From Streptomyces sp. RPT161 (GTDB taxonomy: Bacteria; Actinomycetota; Actinomycetes; Streptomycetales; Streptomycetaceae), in the NCBI RefSeq assembly GCF_027533845.1, contig NZ_JAPZVN010000007.1, positions 186,001 through 250,000 on the forward strand: DNA of 64,000 bases, read 5' to 3'. Shown here piece by piece: positions 27,833-36,219 of this stretch; position 1 is the stretch's first letter, and every line of letters starts with the position of its first letter. The position numbers and the translations under genes are program-made. The notes under the pieces were generated by a model. That model searched no databases and was not told the DNA's origin. It saw only the letters and a list, made by a program, of their open reading frames with translations.

Positions 27833-28657
27833 TCACTCCAGCACCGAGAACGGGTCATCCACCCGAACGGTTCCGGGGTGCTCCGGGATCAGGTTCTGTC
27901 CGAAGACCAACTTGTCGCCGAACCTGCGGTGTTCGGCGAGGGTGCGCAGCGGTTCCCGGCCGCGCCTCGCGGTCCGCTGGTCGGTGGTGGTCACGATGCA
28001 GCGCGAGCACGGTTTGACGACGCGGAAGGAGACCTCGCCGATCCGCACCCGGCGCCAGCCGTCCTCCGCCCAGGGCTCGGTGCCGGTCACGACCGCGTTC
28101 GGCCGGAACCGGTCCATGGGCAGCGGCCCCTCGTCGGGGAACCGGCCCCCGGATATGAGCGTGTTGAGGGCGTCCAGCGACGCGGTCGAGGTGAGCAGCA
28201 GCGGGTAGCCGTCCGCGAAGCTCACCGTCTCGCCGGGGCGTGCGTAGTCGGGGTCGATCGGGCGGCGGCGCGCCGGATCGTCGAGGTGCACCAGCGCCAC
28301 CTGGCTGTCCAGGAACGTGCTGAACCAGGCGCCCGCCTCCGGTGCGGCGGGCACCGCCTCCACCTTGTCGCGCCAGATCTGCACCGCGGCGGTGCCGACC
28401 GGCTCGGGCACGGCGACCTCCAGCGGCGCCATGCCGGGCGCGCTCACCCGGATCCCGCCGTCCGGCAGCGACTCGGCCTGGATCAGCGTCAGCCGCGGTA
28501 GCTGGCGCTGGGTGAGGAACCGGCCCGTGCCGTCGACCAGCAGCCATCGCCGGTCACCGGCGAGCCCCCACGGCTCGACGGCCGCTTCGCCGAGGGTCAG
28601 CCCACCGACCGACTTGACCGGGTAGATGTGCAGGGCGCTCAGGTGTGGTCTCCTCAT
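27833..28657 (-). CDS. MOSC domain protein with N-terminal beta-barrel
   Basis: 274 residues. The MOSC_N domain (LSALHIYPVKSVGGLTLGEAAVEPWGLAGDRRWLLVD) precedes the MOSC sulfur-carrier domain with RFRPNAVVTGTEPWAEDGWRRVRIG and FRVVKPCSRCIVTTTDQ, where the cysteine of KPCSRC is the proposed persulfide carrier. Related to the C-terminal domain of molybdenum cofactor sulfurase and to mARC N-reductive enzymes, so it probably binds a Moco or handles sulfur for it. No Moco genes nearby. Confidence 0.9.
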   Translation of the reverse strand: MRRPHLSALHIYPVKSVGGLTLGEAAVEPWGLAGDRRWLLVDGTGRFLTQRQLPRLTLIQAESLPDGGIRVSAPGMAPLEVAVPEPVGTAAVQIWRDKVEAVPAAPEAGAWFSTFLDSQVALVHLDDPARRRPIDPDYARPGETVSFADGYPLLLTSTASLDALNTLISGGRFPDEGPLPMDRFRPNAVVTGTEPWAEDGWRRVRIGEVSFRVVKPCSRCIVTTTDQRTARRGREPLRTLAEHRRFGDKLVFGQNLIPEHPGTVRVDDPFSVLE

Positions 28658-28721
28658 GCGGCCATGGTGCCAGCAGCCGCCGACAGTACGGATGCCACCC
28701 GAGCGTGTTCGTGGGACGGGT

Positions 28722-29207
28722 TCAGTACCCCTGACCGTTGTACGGGCGGCGGTACTGGTACCCGTCGTCCCCGAAGCCGCCGGGAACCTGACGCGGAGGC
28801 ACGGGGCGCGGTACGACCGGCCGCACCGCCTCGTACCCGGTCGGGGCGGGACCCTGCTGCGGGCCCTGGGCCGGATATCCGCCGGGGTACCCGCGCGGGG
28901 CGGTCGCCTGCTGCGGGATGTACGGCGCCGGCGCGGGCTGCTGGGGCTGGTACGCGGCGGGCGGCGTGTTCGGCACGTAGCCGGTGTACGCGCCCTGCGG
29001 GGGTGTGTGGGTGGACGGCCCGGAGGGAAGGGCCGGGAGTGCCGTGAGCGCGGGCAGGTAACTGCCGGAGTCGTACGGCGACGGGACCCGGATGGGTGCG
29101 ATCTGAGGGGTGCCCCGCTCTGCGACCAGGCTGTCGTAGATGGGGGTGTCCGGGAAGGACGACGAGGCGTAGTAGCCGCCGCCGTAGGTGCCGCGGGGGG
29201 TGGTCAT
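28722..29207 (-). CDS. Proline/tyrosine/glutamine-rich low-complexity protein (DUF6643-like)
   Basis: 161 residues from ATG 29207. No signal peptide or membrane helix. A conserved-looking N-terminus (TYGGGYYASSSFPDTPIYDSLVAERGTPQIAPIRVPSPYDS) is followed by a Pro/Gln/Gly/Tyr-rich tail (QPQQPAPAPYIPQQ and similar). The N-terminal part fits small streptomycete proteins annotated DUF6643. Function unknown; composition suggests a disordered scaffold or condensate-forming protein. Divergent from the terD-like gene. Confidence 0.72.
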   Translation of the reverse strand: MTTPRGTYGGGYYASSSFPDTPIYDSLVAERGTPQIAPIRVPSPYDSGSYLPALTALPALPSGPSTHTPPQGAYTGYVPNTPPAAYQPQQPAPAPYIPQQATAPRGYPGGYPAQGPQQGPAPTGYEAVRPVVPRPVPPRQVPGGFGDDGYQYRRPYNGQGY

Positions 29208-29267
29208 GCTCCATAAGTTAAGCCCACGATGTGCTGGATGGGGAGTCCGGTAAGAGGGTTGTTTGAG

Positions 29268-29327
29268 GCTCCGCGAGTGAACGTTGATCCCCAATGCGAT
29301 CGAAACTGTGAAAATCGGTCGCGGAGC
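29268..29327. promoter_or_regulatory. Long-spaced inverted repeat in the DUF6643/terD divergent promoter
   Basis: GCTCCGCGA (29268-29276) and TCGCGGAGC (29319-29327) are exact reverse complements, 42 bases apart, in the intergenic region between two divergent genes. They may be paired half-sites or a stem in a leader; this cannot be decided from the sequence alone. Confidence 0.35.
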
Positions 29328-29403
29328 GGCGTTCTGATCGTGTAAACGCCAGCCTTTAAGGGGAGTTGCCGGGGGTGTCCCGGGCTGTACGAAGGGGGAG
29401 TTC

Positions 29404-30651
29404 ATGTCCATGCCCAAGGGGTCCAACGTGCCCGTGCCCGCGCGGCCGCTGCGGGTGGAGTTCGGTTGGCGCACGGGCCCCGGTGCGCCGCGCACCGAAG
29501 CCTGCGCGCTGCTGCTGGCCGACGGGCGGGCGGACGTCGTCGGGTACGGCCGGGCGCATCCGTCCGGAGGTGTCCGCCACGAGGGCGCGCGGCCGGTGGA
29601 CGGGGAGCGGGTGGACAGCCTGCTGGTGGATCTGACACGCGTTGAGCAGGGGCTGGACAGGGTCGTGCTGGTCGCCTCCGTGGATGGCGGAACGTTCGGC
29701 CAGCTGCCCGGAGCGCGCGTCCGGGTGACGGACGCGGTGGCGGGCGACGAGGTCGCGCACTTCGAGTGCGCCGACACCACCGTGGAGTCAGCGCTGGTGC
29801 TGGGGGAGTTGTACCGGCGCGCCGGGCAGTGGCGCTTCCGGGCCGTCGGCCAGGGGTACGACACCGGGCTGGCCGGGCTGGCGGCCGACTTCGGGATACC
29901 GGCGGACGCGTTCGTGCCGTCCGAGCCCCAGGCGGCGCCCGAGCCTGTGCCCGCGCCCCCCGCCACCGCTCCGCAACCCCTGACGCCTCCCGCGCCCTCC
30001 GCGCCCCCCGTGCGGCTCACAAAGGTCACCCTGACGAAGGACGCCCCCTCCGTCTCCTTGACCAAACAGGGCGGTACCTCGGGCGCCATGCGGGTCAATC
30101 TCAACTGGCGGATGCGCGAGCAGCCGAGGGGCTGGCTGCGCAAGGCCGGGCTGATGGGCTCACAGGCCGCCGAGATCGACCTTGACCTGTGCGCCCTGTA
30201 CGAACTCACCGACGGCACCAGGGGAGTTGTGCAGGCGCTGGGGAACGCCTTCGGCGCGGTCGACCGACCCCCGTACATCCAGCTGGACGGAGACGACCGC
30301 ACCGGCGCGGTCGACAGCGGCGAGAACCTCACCATCAACCTCGACCACCGGCACGCCTTCCGGCGGATCCTGGTCTTCGTCACCATCTACGAGGGCGCCC
30401 GCAGCTTCGCGGGGCTGCACGCCACCACCACGCTGCGGCCGGAAGGCGGCGCGCCGGTCGAGTTCTTCCTGGACGAGTGCACGGTGCCGTCCACCGTCTG
30501 CGCCCTGGCCCTGATCAGCAACGATGGCGGGGAACTGGTGGTGCGTCGGGAGGCCCGGTACCTCGTGCCGCGACCGGGCGTGAGCCCGCAGCGCACCGTC
30601 GACCAGGCGTACGGATGGGGCATGAACTGGACCCCGGGACGCAAGCACTAG
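29404..30651 (+). CDS. TerD family protein with N-terminal extension
   Basis: 415 residues, GGGGGAG upstream. Two TerD-type beta-sandwiches: a divergent N-terminal one (EFGWRTGPGAPRTEACALLLADGRADVVGYGRAHPSGGV, residues 15-185) and a canonical C-terminal one (NLNWRMRE, AEIDLDLCALYELTDG, DRTGAVDSGENLTINLDH, FVTIYEGA, residues about 235-412), joined by a Pro/Ala linker. The GDDRTG...GENL segment is the Ca2+-binding site of TerD. TerD proteins are linked to tellurite resistance and calcium-dependent stress and development in streptomycetes. No other ter genes are here. A hairpin terminator follows. Confidence 0.9.
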   Translation: MSMPKGSNVPVPARPLRVEFGWRTGPGAPRTEACALLLADGRADVVGYGRAHPSGGVRHEGARPVDGERVDSLLVDLTRVEQGLDRVVLVASVDGGTFGQLPGARVRVTDAVAGDEVAHFECADTTVESALVLGELYRRAGQWRFRAVGQGYDTGLAGLAADFGIPADAFVPSEPQAAPEPVPAPPATAPQPLTPPAPSAPPVRLTKVTLTKDAPSVSLTKQGGTSGAMRVNLNWRMREQPRGWLRKAGLMGSQAAEIDLDLCALYELTDGTRGVVQALGNAFGAVDRPPYIQLDGDDRTGAVDSGENLTINLDHRHAFRRILVFVTIYEGARSFAGLHATTTLRPEGGAPVEFFLDECTVPSTVCALALISNDGGELVVRREARYLVPRPGVSPQRTVDQAYGWGMNWTPGRKH

Positions 30652-30663
30652 TCCATCTGGTGT

Positions 30664-30687
30664 GCCGTCAGAGAAATTTCTGACGGC
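30664..30687 (+). terminator. Hairpin terminator after the TerD gene
   Basis: GCCGTCAGA and TCTGACGGC form a 9-bp perfect stem around a 6-base loop, 13 bases after the stop codon. Only a short T run follows, as usual for high-GC actinobacterial terminators. Confidence 0.75.
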
Positions 30688-30791
30688 GCTTTAGTGCGCC
30701 CTTGAGCAGGGGAAATGTCATGTTTTAGAGGTGAGTGTCAGATCTTCTTCACTCTTATGCCGATCTTAAGTGGCGGGTCGTCAGGTGCCTA

Positions 30792-30807
30792 CATATCGTC
30801 AGATATG
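30792..30807. promoter_or_regulatory. Palindrome upstream of the secreted His/Gly-rich gene
   Basis: CATATC-GTCA-GATATG, a perfect 6-4-6 inverted repeat in an AT-richer promoter region 70 bases before the start codon. A candidate operator; no adjacent regulator gene. Confidence 0.4.
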
Positions 30808-30877
30808 ACGGGGCGTAGTTATCTGGCTACGCAGGCGGTATGGGTCTGCGGCTGCGCCCGGGAATCGGAGATCACAC

Positions 30878-31669
30878 ATGCGCACTATGCGCCTGGCAAC
30901 CGCAGCCCTCGTGGGCGCGGCCTCAGTCATCAGCCTCACGGCTCCCGCGTCGTTCGCAACCGGCGGCGACAACGACCATCACCGGCGTGCTCACATCCGG
31001 GTCCACCCCAAGGTCGCGTGGTCGGGCGAGCGGGTCCACGTCCGGGTCCGCTGCCCCAGGGCCCAGGCCGACGACGTCCGTACCATCCGCGCCTTCTCCG
31101 AGGCGTTCCGTCGCGACCACATCACGCTCCACCGCGACGGCATCTTCCGCGACCGCGACCACCGCGACGGGCGCAACCGCGACGAGCGGCTGTACGTGGG
31201 GTCCGGCAAGGTCGAGTACAAGCACTGGGGCCACCGTCGCGAGGCCGACCGCGACGACCGCTGGGGCGGCTGGACCGGCCCCAAGCGGCACCACCGTCAC
31301 CACCGTCACCACCGTCGTCACCGCAGGCACTTCCTGATCACCGGTCGGTGCCCGCACGACGGCTTCTTCCGCACCCACATCCAGGTCATCGAGCGGCGTC
31401 ACCACCGTCGTCACCACCACCACCACGGCGGTGGCGGTTACGGCGGCGGCTACAACGGTGGCGGCTACAACGGTGGCGGCTACAACGGTGGCGGGTACAA
31501 CGGGGGCAAGCGCAGTGGCGGCAGCTACCCCAGCGGCGGCGTCAAGGCCGGTGAGGGTGGCTCGGTGAACAACGGCAACGCGCTGGAGACCGGTGCGGGC
31601 GGTGCTCTCGCCGCCGCGGCCATCGGTGGTGGCGCCTGGGCGCTGCGCCGTCGCCGTACAGGCGAGTGA
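30878..31669 (+). CDS. Secreted, membrane-anchored His/Arg- and Gly/Tyr-rich protein
   Basis: 263 residues; ATG with GGAG upstream. Signal peptide MRTMRLATAALVGAASVISLTAPASFA, a beta-rich segment (IRVHPKVAWSGERVHVRVRCP), His/Arg-rich tracts (KRHHRHHRHHRRHRRH; RHHRRHHHHHGGG) and four to five NGGGY repeats encoded by 15-base tandem repeats (about 31443-31505). A C-terminal hydrophobic helix (AGGALAAAAIGGGAWAL) with an RRRR tail would anchor it in the membrane, like sortase substrates but without a clear LPxTG. Metal or cell-wall polymer binding is a reasonable guess. Own palindromic promoter and terminator. Confidence 0.72.
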   Translation: MRTMRLATAALVGAASVISLTAPASFATGGDNDHHRRAHIRVHPKVAWSGERVHVRVRCPRAQADDVRTIRAFSEAFRRDHITLHRDGIFRDRDHRDGRNRDERLYVGSGKVEYKHWGHRREADRDDRWGGWTGPKRHHRHHRHHRRHRRHFLITGRCPHDGFFRTHIQVIERRHHRRHHHHHGGGGYGGGYNGGGYNGGGYNGGGYNGGKRSGGSYPSGGVKAGEGGSVNNGNALETGAGGALAAAAIGGGAWALRRRRTGE

Positions 31670-31727
31670 GTCCTGGGTAACGACAGGACCGCACGCCTGA
31701 CGAACCGTTTCCTCCGGCATCCATGAA

Positions 31728-31767
31728 ACGTGGCCGCCCCGGACCCCCGGTCCGTGGGCGGCCACGT
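31728..31767. terminator. Bidirectional terminator between convergent genes
   Basis: A 12-bp perfect stem, ACGTGGCCGCCC (31728-31739) with GGGCGGCCACGT (31756-31767), around a 16-base loop, located between the convergent secreted-protein and glycosyltransferase genes. Confidence 0.8.
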
Positions 31768-31781
31768 GCCGTGTTCCGGCC

Positions 31782-32966
31782 CTATCCCCGCTGGTCGGGT
31801 ACCGCGGCGGGGTCGGGGCGCGGATAGGTACGGCCCTTCCAGGCGGCGCCCCGCCCCCGGTAGTGCTGCACCGCCGAGTCGGCCGTCATCGCCGCGTACA
31901 GCAGCGCCGTCAACGGCAACAGCGGTGCCAGCCACAGCGGTTGCCGGTAGTAGCGCAGCATCGGCAGATAGCTGGCCGTCATCAGCACCCACGCCCCGAG
32001 GCCCGCCGCGCACACCGCCGCGTTCCCCGCCGCCGCGCCGCCGACCGCCGCGACCGGCGGCACCAGGTAGACCAGCAGCAGACCGGCGAGCGTGCCGACC
32101 AACAGCAGCGGGTTGTGCCGCAGTTGGGCGTACGCGCTGCGGGAGACCATCCGCCACAGCTGCGACAGCCGCGGATACGGGCGTACGCTGTCCACCCGGT
32201 CGGCCAGCCCCAGCCAGATGCGGCCACCCGACCGCTTCACCGCGCGGGCCAGCGCCACGTCGTCGATCACCGCCTGGCGGATCGCCTCCGGGATCCCCGC
32301 CCGCTCGGCCGCGGCGCGCCGGACCAGTACGCACCCCCCGGCCGCCGCCGCGGTGCGTCCGGACCGGTTCACCCAGCGGAACGGGTACAGCTGGGCGAAG
32401 AAGTACACGAACGCCGGAACGATCAGCCGTTCCCAGGCCGTCGCCACCCGCAACCGTGCCATCTGCGAGACCACGTCCAGGTCCGAGCCGACCGCACCGG
32501 CCACCAACTCCCTCAGCGAGGACGGCTCATGGGCGATGTCGGCGTCCGTCAGCAGCAGGTACTCCGCCCGGTACGCGGCGGACGCGGTCGCCATCCCGTG
32601 CCGTACCGCCCACAGCTTGCCGGTCCAGCCCGCGGGCGGCTCGCCCGGCGAGGTCACGGTCAGCGGCAGCCCGCCGTGCTCGTCGGCGAGGGCGCGGGCC
32701 AGCGCGCCCGTGCCGTCCGAGCTGCCGTCGTCGACCAGGAACACCTCCGCCCGGCCCGGATACTGCTGCGCGAGCAGCGAGGGCAGGCTGACCGGCAGCA
32801 CATGGGCCTCGTCCCGGGCCGGCACCACCACGGCCACCGTCGGCCAGGTGTCCGGTTCCGCGGCGGGTGGCAGGCGCACGTCGGTGCGCCAGAAGAATCC
32901 CTGTGCGAGCAGTAGCCACAGCCAGCAGAGCAGTGAGACAACAGCGATCACGGTCCACAAGGTCAC
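31782..32966 (-). CDS. HpnB-like family 2 glycosyltransferase
   Basis: 394 residues from GTG 32966 (upstream of the canonical start the frame runs on without similarity). N-terminal membrane helix (VIAVVSLLCWLWLLLAQGFFW), GT-A domain with VAVVVPARDEAHVLPVSLPSLLAQQ, FLVDDGSSDGTG, GWTGKLWAVRHG, LLTDADIAHEPSSL (DxD) and QAVIDDVALARAVKRSG. C-terminal helices (LLLVGTLAGLLLVYLVPPVAAVGG; PLLPLTALLYAAMTADS) complete it. The pattern is that of hopene-associated HpnB glycosyltransferases, yet no hopanoid or squalene genes are in the window. Membrane-bound; substrate inferred only. Confidence 0.83.
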   Translation of the reverse strand: MTLWTVIAVVSLLCWLWLLLAQGFFWRTDVRLPPAAEPDTWPTVAVVVPARDEAHVLPVSLPSLLAQQYPGRAEVFLVDDGSSDGTGALARALADEHGGLPLTVTSPGEPPAGWTGKLWAVRHGMATASAAYRAEYLLLTDADIAHEPSSLRELVAGAVGSDLDVVSQMARLRVATAWERLIVPAFVYFFAQLYPFRWVNRSGRTAAAAGGCVLVRRAAAERAGIPEAIRQAVIDDVALARAVKRSGGRIWLGLADRVDSVRPYPRLSQLWRMVSRSAYAQLRHNPLLLVGTLAGLLLVYLVPPVAAVGGAAAGNAAVCAAGLGAWVLMTASYLPMLRYYRQPLWLAPLLPLTALLYAAMTADSAVQHYRGRGAAWKGRTYPRPDPAAVPDQRG

Positions 32967-33147
32967 CGGCGCAGTCTGCCGCACTCCGGTCCGCTCCCGC
33001 GCCCACGGCGGGCGGACCCGCGCCTGCGAGGCGGGCCAAGAGCAGACAAGACGATCTATTAGAGTTGCCGGGGCGCTGTCCGGCCGGACGGCCCCTGATG
33101 GCCAGGTCGGACCGCAGCGACAACACGACACCGGGAGGCACGCCGCA

Positions 33148-33933
33148 GTGAAGATCGCGCTCATGGACTCCGGTATCGGTCTGCTGGCGGCGGCCGCGGC
33201 GCTGCGTCGACTGCGTCCCGACGCCGACCTGGTGCTGTCCTCCGCCCCCGCGAGCATGCCGTGGGGTCCGCGCACCCCGCAATATGTCACCGAGCACGCG
33301 CTGGCCTGCGCGAAAGCCGCCGCCGCGGAGCGGCCGGACGCGTTGATCGTGGCCTGCAACACCGCTTCCGTGCACGCCCTGCCCGCGCTGCGGCAGCACC
33401 TGGAGCCGGACATTCCGGTGATCGGCACGGTTCCGGCCGTCAAGCCCGCCGCCGCGGCGGGCGGTCCGGTGGCGATCTGGGCCACCCCGGCCACCACCGG
33501 CAGCGACTACCAGCGCGCTCTGATCGCCGAGTTCGCCGACGGGGTACGGGTCACCGAGGTGGCCTGCCCCGGCCTCGCCGACGCCCTGCAGGACGCCGAC
33601 GACGCCGCCATCGACGCCGCCATCGCCTCCGCCGCCCAGCACACCCCCGGCGACGTGCGCTCCGTCGTGCTCGGCTGCACCCACTACGAACTGGTCACCG
33701 ACCGTATCCGTGCCGCCGTCCAGCCGCCGACCGCGCCCGAGATCGTCATGTACGGTTCGGCCGACGCGGTCGCCGCCCAGGCGCTGCGCCGGATCGGTGC
33801 CACCCCCGCGCCCGACGCCGAGCCCACCGGCGGCCTCACCGTCCTCCTCAACGGCCGCCCGGAACCGCTGGAGGCCGCGGCACTGGCCTACGCCGAGGGC
33901 CGCGAGCTCGCCGGGGCGGCCGCCACTCACTGA
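33148..33933 (+). CDS. Glutamate racemase-like protein (Asp/Glu racemase family)
   Basis: 261 residues from GTG 33148 with GGGAGG upstream. N-terminal MDSGIGLL corresponds to the DSGxGG motif (last Gly replaced by Leu). Catalytic cysteines are in VACNTAS (Cys70) and LGCTHYEL (Cys177), both conserved. The substrate-loop region GTVPAVKPAAAAG is present. Glutamate racemases make D-glutamate for peptidoglycan. The DSGIGL and MPWGPRT variations, where MurI has DSGxGG and an (F/Y)PYG-type motif, suggest a second racemase rather than the housekeeping MurI. No cell-wall genes adjoin it. Confidence 0.83.
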   Translation: MKIALMDSGIGLLAAAAALRRLRPDADLVLSSAPASMPWGPRTPQYVTEHALACAKAAAAERPDALIVACNTASVHALPALRQHLEPDIPVIGTVPAVKPAAAAGGPVAIWATPATTGSDYQRALIAEFADGVRVTEVACPGLADALQDADDAAIDAAIASAAQHTPGDVRSVVLGCTHYELVTDRIRAAVQPPTAPEIVMYGSADAVAAQALRRIGATPAPDAEPTGGLTVLLNGRPEPLEAAALAYAEGRELAGAAATH

Positions 33934-33988
33934 GCGCGGTTCCGCACACTGAGTGCCGAACCGCCGCACTCCGAGTACGCTCCGAGAC

Positions 33989-34543
33989 ATGGACGACTCC
34001 CGCAGCGCAGGGGCCGCTGGCCCCGTGCCTGAGGTGTGGACCGGACACGCCACCAACCGGGTCCAGTGGCTGCTCGCCGCCGCGGGCGCCGGGTGCGTGG
34101 CGCTGGGCATCGAGCTGGCCGTCGACTCGGCCTGGACCTCGGGGATCGCACCGCTCGCCATGTCGGTGGTCGGCTGCCTGGCGGCCGGGCTGCTGGTGCT
34201 GTTCGGGACGATCGCGTTCACCCATGTGCGGGTACGGGTGGACCGCGAATGCCTTGAGGTGCGGTGCGGCCACATCGGCCTGCCGCGCCGCCGCATCCCG
34301 CTGGACCAGGTGGACTCCGCTCATCTCGCGCCGTCGATCAGCCCGCGGCACTGGGGCGGCTGGGGGTACCGCTGGCGGCCCGAGATGGGCACCGCCGTAG
34401 TGGTGCGGCGCGGGCCCGGCCTGGTGCTCGATCTCGGCGACGGCCGCCGGTTCACCGTGACGGTGGACCACCCGGAAGACGCGCTGCTGGCGATCCGGGC
34501 CCGGTTGCGGAACCGCGCCTCGCGGGCACTCGGCGACGTCTGA
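33989..34543 (+). CDS. Two-helix membrane protein with a PH-like C-terminal domain
   Basis: 184 residues from ATG 33989. Two transmembrane helices (VQWLLAAAGAGCVALGIELAV; APLAMSVVGCLAAGLLVLFGTIAF) are followed by a soluble beta-rich domain (VRVRVDRECLEVRCGHIGLPRRRIPLDQVDSAHLAP ... WRPEMGTAVVVRRGPGLVLDLGDGRRFTVTVDHPEDALLAIRARL). The domain pattern looks like bacterial PH-like (YdeH/DUF304-type) modules. Function unknown. It sits between a racemase and a Nudix gene, all on the plus strand. Confidence 0.65.
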   Translation: MDDSRSAGAAGPVPEVWTGHATNRVQWLLAAAGAGCVALGIELAVDSAWTSGIAPLAMSVVGCLAAGLLVLFGTIAFTHVRVRVDRECLEVRCGHIGLPRRRIPLDQVDSAHLAPSISPRHWGGWGYRWRPEMGTAVVVRRGPGLVLDLGDGRRFTVTVDHPEDALLAIRARLRNRASRALGDV

Positions 34544-34609
34544 ACCGCCACCACCCGTCGGCCATCCGCATGTCGGCTTCCTGACAGCTACCCCTCTTAT
34601 GCTCGGCGG

Positions 34610-35086
34610 GTGGCCATACCTGAATTCCTGCGCGAACTGAGGGCCAGCATCGGCCAGAAGCTGGTTTTCCTGCCCGGCGTCTCCGCCGTTGTCCTGGACG
34701 ACCGGCGGCGGGTTCTGCTGGTGCGCCGATCGGACAACGGTCAGTGGACGATCGTCGGCGGCATCCCCGAGCCCGGTGAGCAGCCCGCCCAGGCGGTGGT
34801 GCGCGAGGTGTACGAGGAGACGGCGGTGCACGCGGTGCCCGAGCGGGTGATCAGTGTCTTCGCCGAGGAACCCACCGTCTATCCGCACGGCGACCAGGTG
34901 CAGTTCATGACGATCTCGTTCCGCTGCCGCGCGGTGGGCGGCGAGGCGAGGGTCAACGACGACGAGTCCATCGACGTCGGCTGGTTCGGCCTCGACGAGC
35001 TGCCGCCGCTCGGCGACGGATGCCTCACGCGCATCCGGATGGCGTTGGGCGACGAGCCGACGTGGTTCGACAAGCCGGTCGGCTAG
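34610..35086 (+). CDS. Nudix hydrolase
   Basis: 158 residues from GTG 34610. Nudix box GGIPEPGEQPAQAVVREVYEETAV (about residues 47-70), preceded by VSAVVLDDRRRVLLVRRSDNGQWTIVG and followed by the family's C-terminal helix region (VGWFGLDELPPL). It hydrolyses a nucleoside diphosphate linked to another group; specificity not deducible. Converges closely (10 bases) with dhaM. Confidence 0.9.
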   Translation: MAIPEFLRELRASIGQKLVFLPGVSAVVLDDRRRVLLVRRSDNGQWTIVGGIPEPGEQPAQAVVREVYEETAVHAVPERVISVFAEEPTVYPHGDQVQFMTISFRCRAVGGEARVNDDESIDVGWFGLDELPPLGDGCLTRIRMALGDEPTWFDKPVG

Positions 35087-35096
35087 CGGTCGTCCG

Positions 35097-35501
35097 TCAC
35101 GTCTTGCGGTAGCCGTAGGCCTCCTCGGCCGCGGCGGTGACCGCCGCGCTGTCACCGCCCGCCGAGGCGGTGACCACGGCGCCCACCGCGCCCTCCAGGA
35201 AGGGCGCGTCGGCCAGCCGGGTGCCGTCCGGCAGCTCCTTGTCCTCCAGCAGGGCCTTGACGGTCAGTACCGCGCTGCCCAGATCGGCGACGACCACCAC
35301 GCCCGCGCCCGTGTCGACCGCGCGGACCGCCCGCTTGATCAGCTCGGCGCTGGTTCCGATGCCGCCGTCCTCGGTGCCGCCCGCCGCGGCCACCGCGGCC
35401 GTGGCGCCACCTGTCGCCAGACAGCGGGCCATCTGCGCGACCGACGTGGCGACCTCGGCGCTGTGCGACACCAGGACCACACCCACCTGTCGCTCCGTCA
35501 T
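35097..35501 (-). CDS. dhaM: PTS-dependent dihydroxyacetone kinase phosphotransferase subunit DhaM
   Basis: 134 residues, the EIIA-Man-like domain alone (no HPr or EI-like extension as in E. coli DhaM). N-terminal VGVVLVSHSAEVA places the phospho-accepting His at residue 13; VVVADLGSAVLTVKALLED is the second family motif. It receives phosphate from HPr and passes it to DhaL-bound ADP. The start codon overlaps the dhaL stop (ATGA, 35498-35501), so dhaL and dhaM are translationally coupled. The general PTS proteins must be encoded elsewhere. Confidence 0.92.
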   Translation of the reverse strand: MTERQVGVVLVSHSAEVATSVAQMARCLATGGATAAVAAAGGTEDGGIGTSAELIKRAVRAVDTGAGVVVVADLGSAVLTVKALLEDKELPDGTRLADAPFLEGAVGAVVTASAGGDSAAVTAAAEEAYGYRKT

Positions 35502-36169
35502 GCCGCCCCCGCCTCCGCCGCCTCGGCGAACGCGGCGATGAGCAGCGCCGCCGACGTCGCACCGGGATCCTGGTGGCCGATGCTGCGCTCGCCCAGGTAG
35601 CTCGCCCGCCCCTTGCGCGCCAGTAGCGGCACCGTCGCCGCGGCGCCCTCGTCCGCCGCCGTACGGGCCGCCGCCAGCGCCGCCAGCAGCCCGGCACCGG
35701 AACCGAGTGCGAACCCCATCGCCTCGACCGCCGGGTACAGCGAGTCCAGCATCGTCTTGTCACCCCGCTCGGAGCGGCCGAGCTGGGCCACCGCGTCCAC
35801 CCCGGACCGCAGGGCGACGCACAACTCCTCGGGGGTGGCGGTCGGTTGGTCGCCCAGAGCCTTGCCCGCCCGGCGCAGCAGCGTGCCGTACAGCGGACCG
35901 GCGGCGCCGCCCACCGAGCTGATCAGCTGCCGCCCCACATGGGTGAGGACCTCGCCGGGGGTGTTCGACGGCTCCTTCTCGACGGCGGCGGACGCGGCGG
36001 CGAAACCGCGCTGCATGTTGGTGCCGTGGTCGGCGTCGCCGATCGCGGAGTCCAGTTCGGTGAGCCAGCCGGACTTGCGCTCGATCGCCGACGTGGCCAG
36101 GCTCAGCCAGCGTCGTACGAACGCGGTGTCGATCAGCGGATCGGGGGTGCCAGCTGCGGATGTGTTCAT
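35498..36169 (-). CDS. dhaL: Dihydroxyacetone kinase subunit DhaL
   Basis: 223 residues from ATG 36169. ADP/Mg-binding motifs: LDSAIGDADHGTNMQRGFAA (Asp residues holding two Mg2+), SSVGGAAGPLYGTLLRRAG and RSERGDKTMLDSLYPAVEA. DhaL keeps ADP permanently bound and transfers the phosphate from DhaM to dihydroxyacetone on DhaK. Middle gene of dhaK-dhaL-dhaM. Confidence 0.95.
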   Translation of the reverse strand: MNTSAAGTPDPLIDTAFVRRWLSLATSAIERKSGWLTELDSAIGDADHGTNMQRGFAAASAAVEKEPSNTPGEVLTHVGRQLISSVGGAAGPLYGTLLRRAGKALGDQPTATPEELCVALRSGVDAVAQLGRSERGDKTMLDSLYPAVEAMGFALGSGAGLLAALAAARTAADEGAAATVPLLARKGRASYLGERSIGHQDPGATSAALLIAAFAEAAEAGAA

Positions 36170-36219
36170 TTCCGGGTGCGTCCCTCCTGTTGTACGGGAT
36201 CGGTCGTGCCAGAGGTGTC

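Noticed and set aside
31443-31505. Regular short repeats suggesting a CRISPR-like array
   Set aside because: They are 15-base in-frame repeats encoding NGGGY in a secreted protein, with no spacers and no cas genes.
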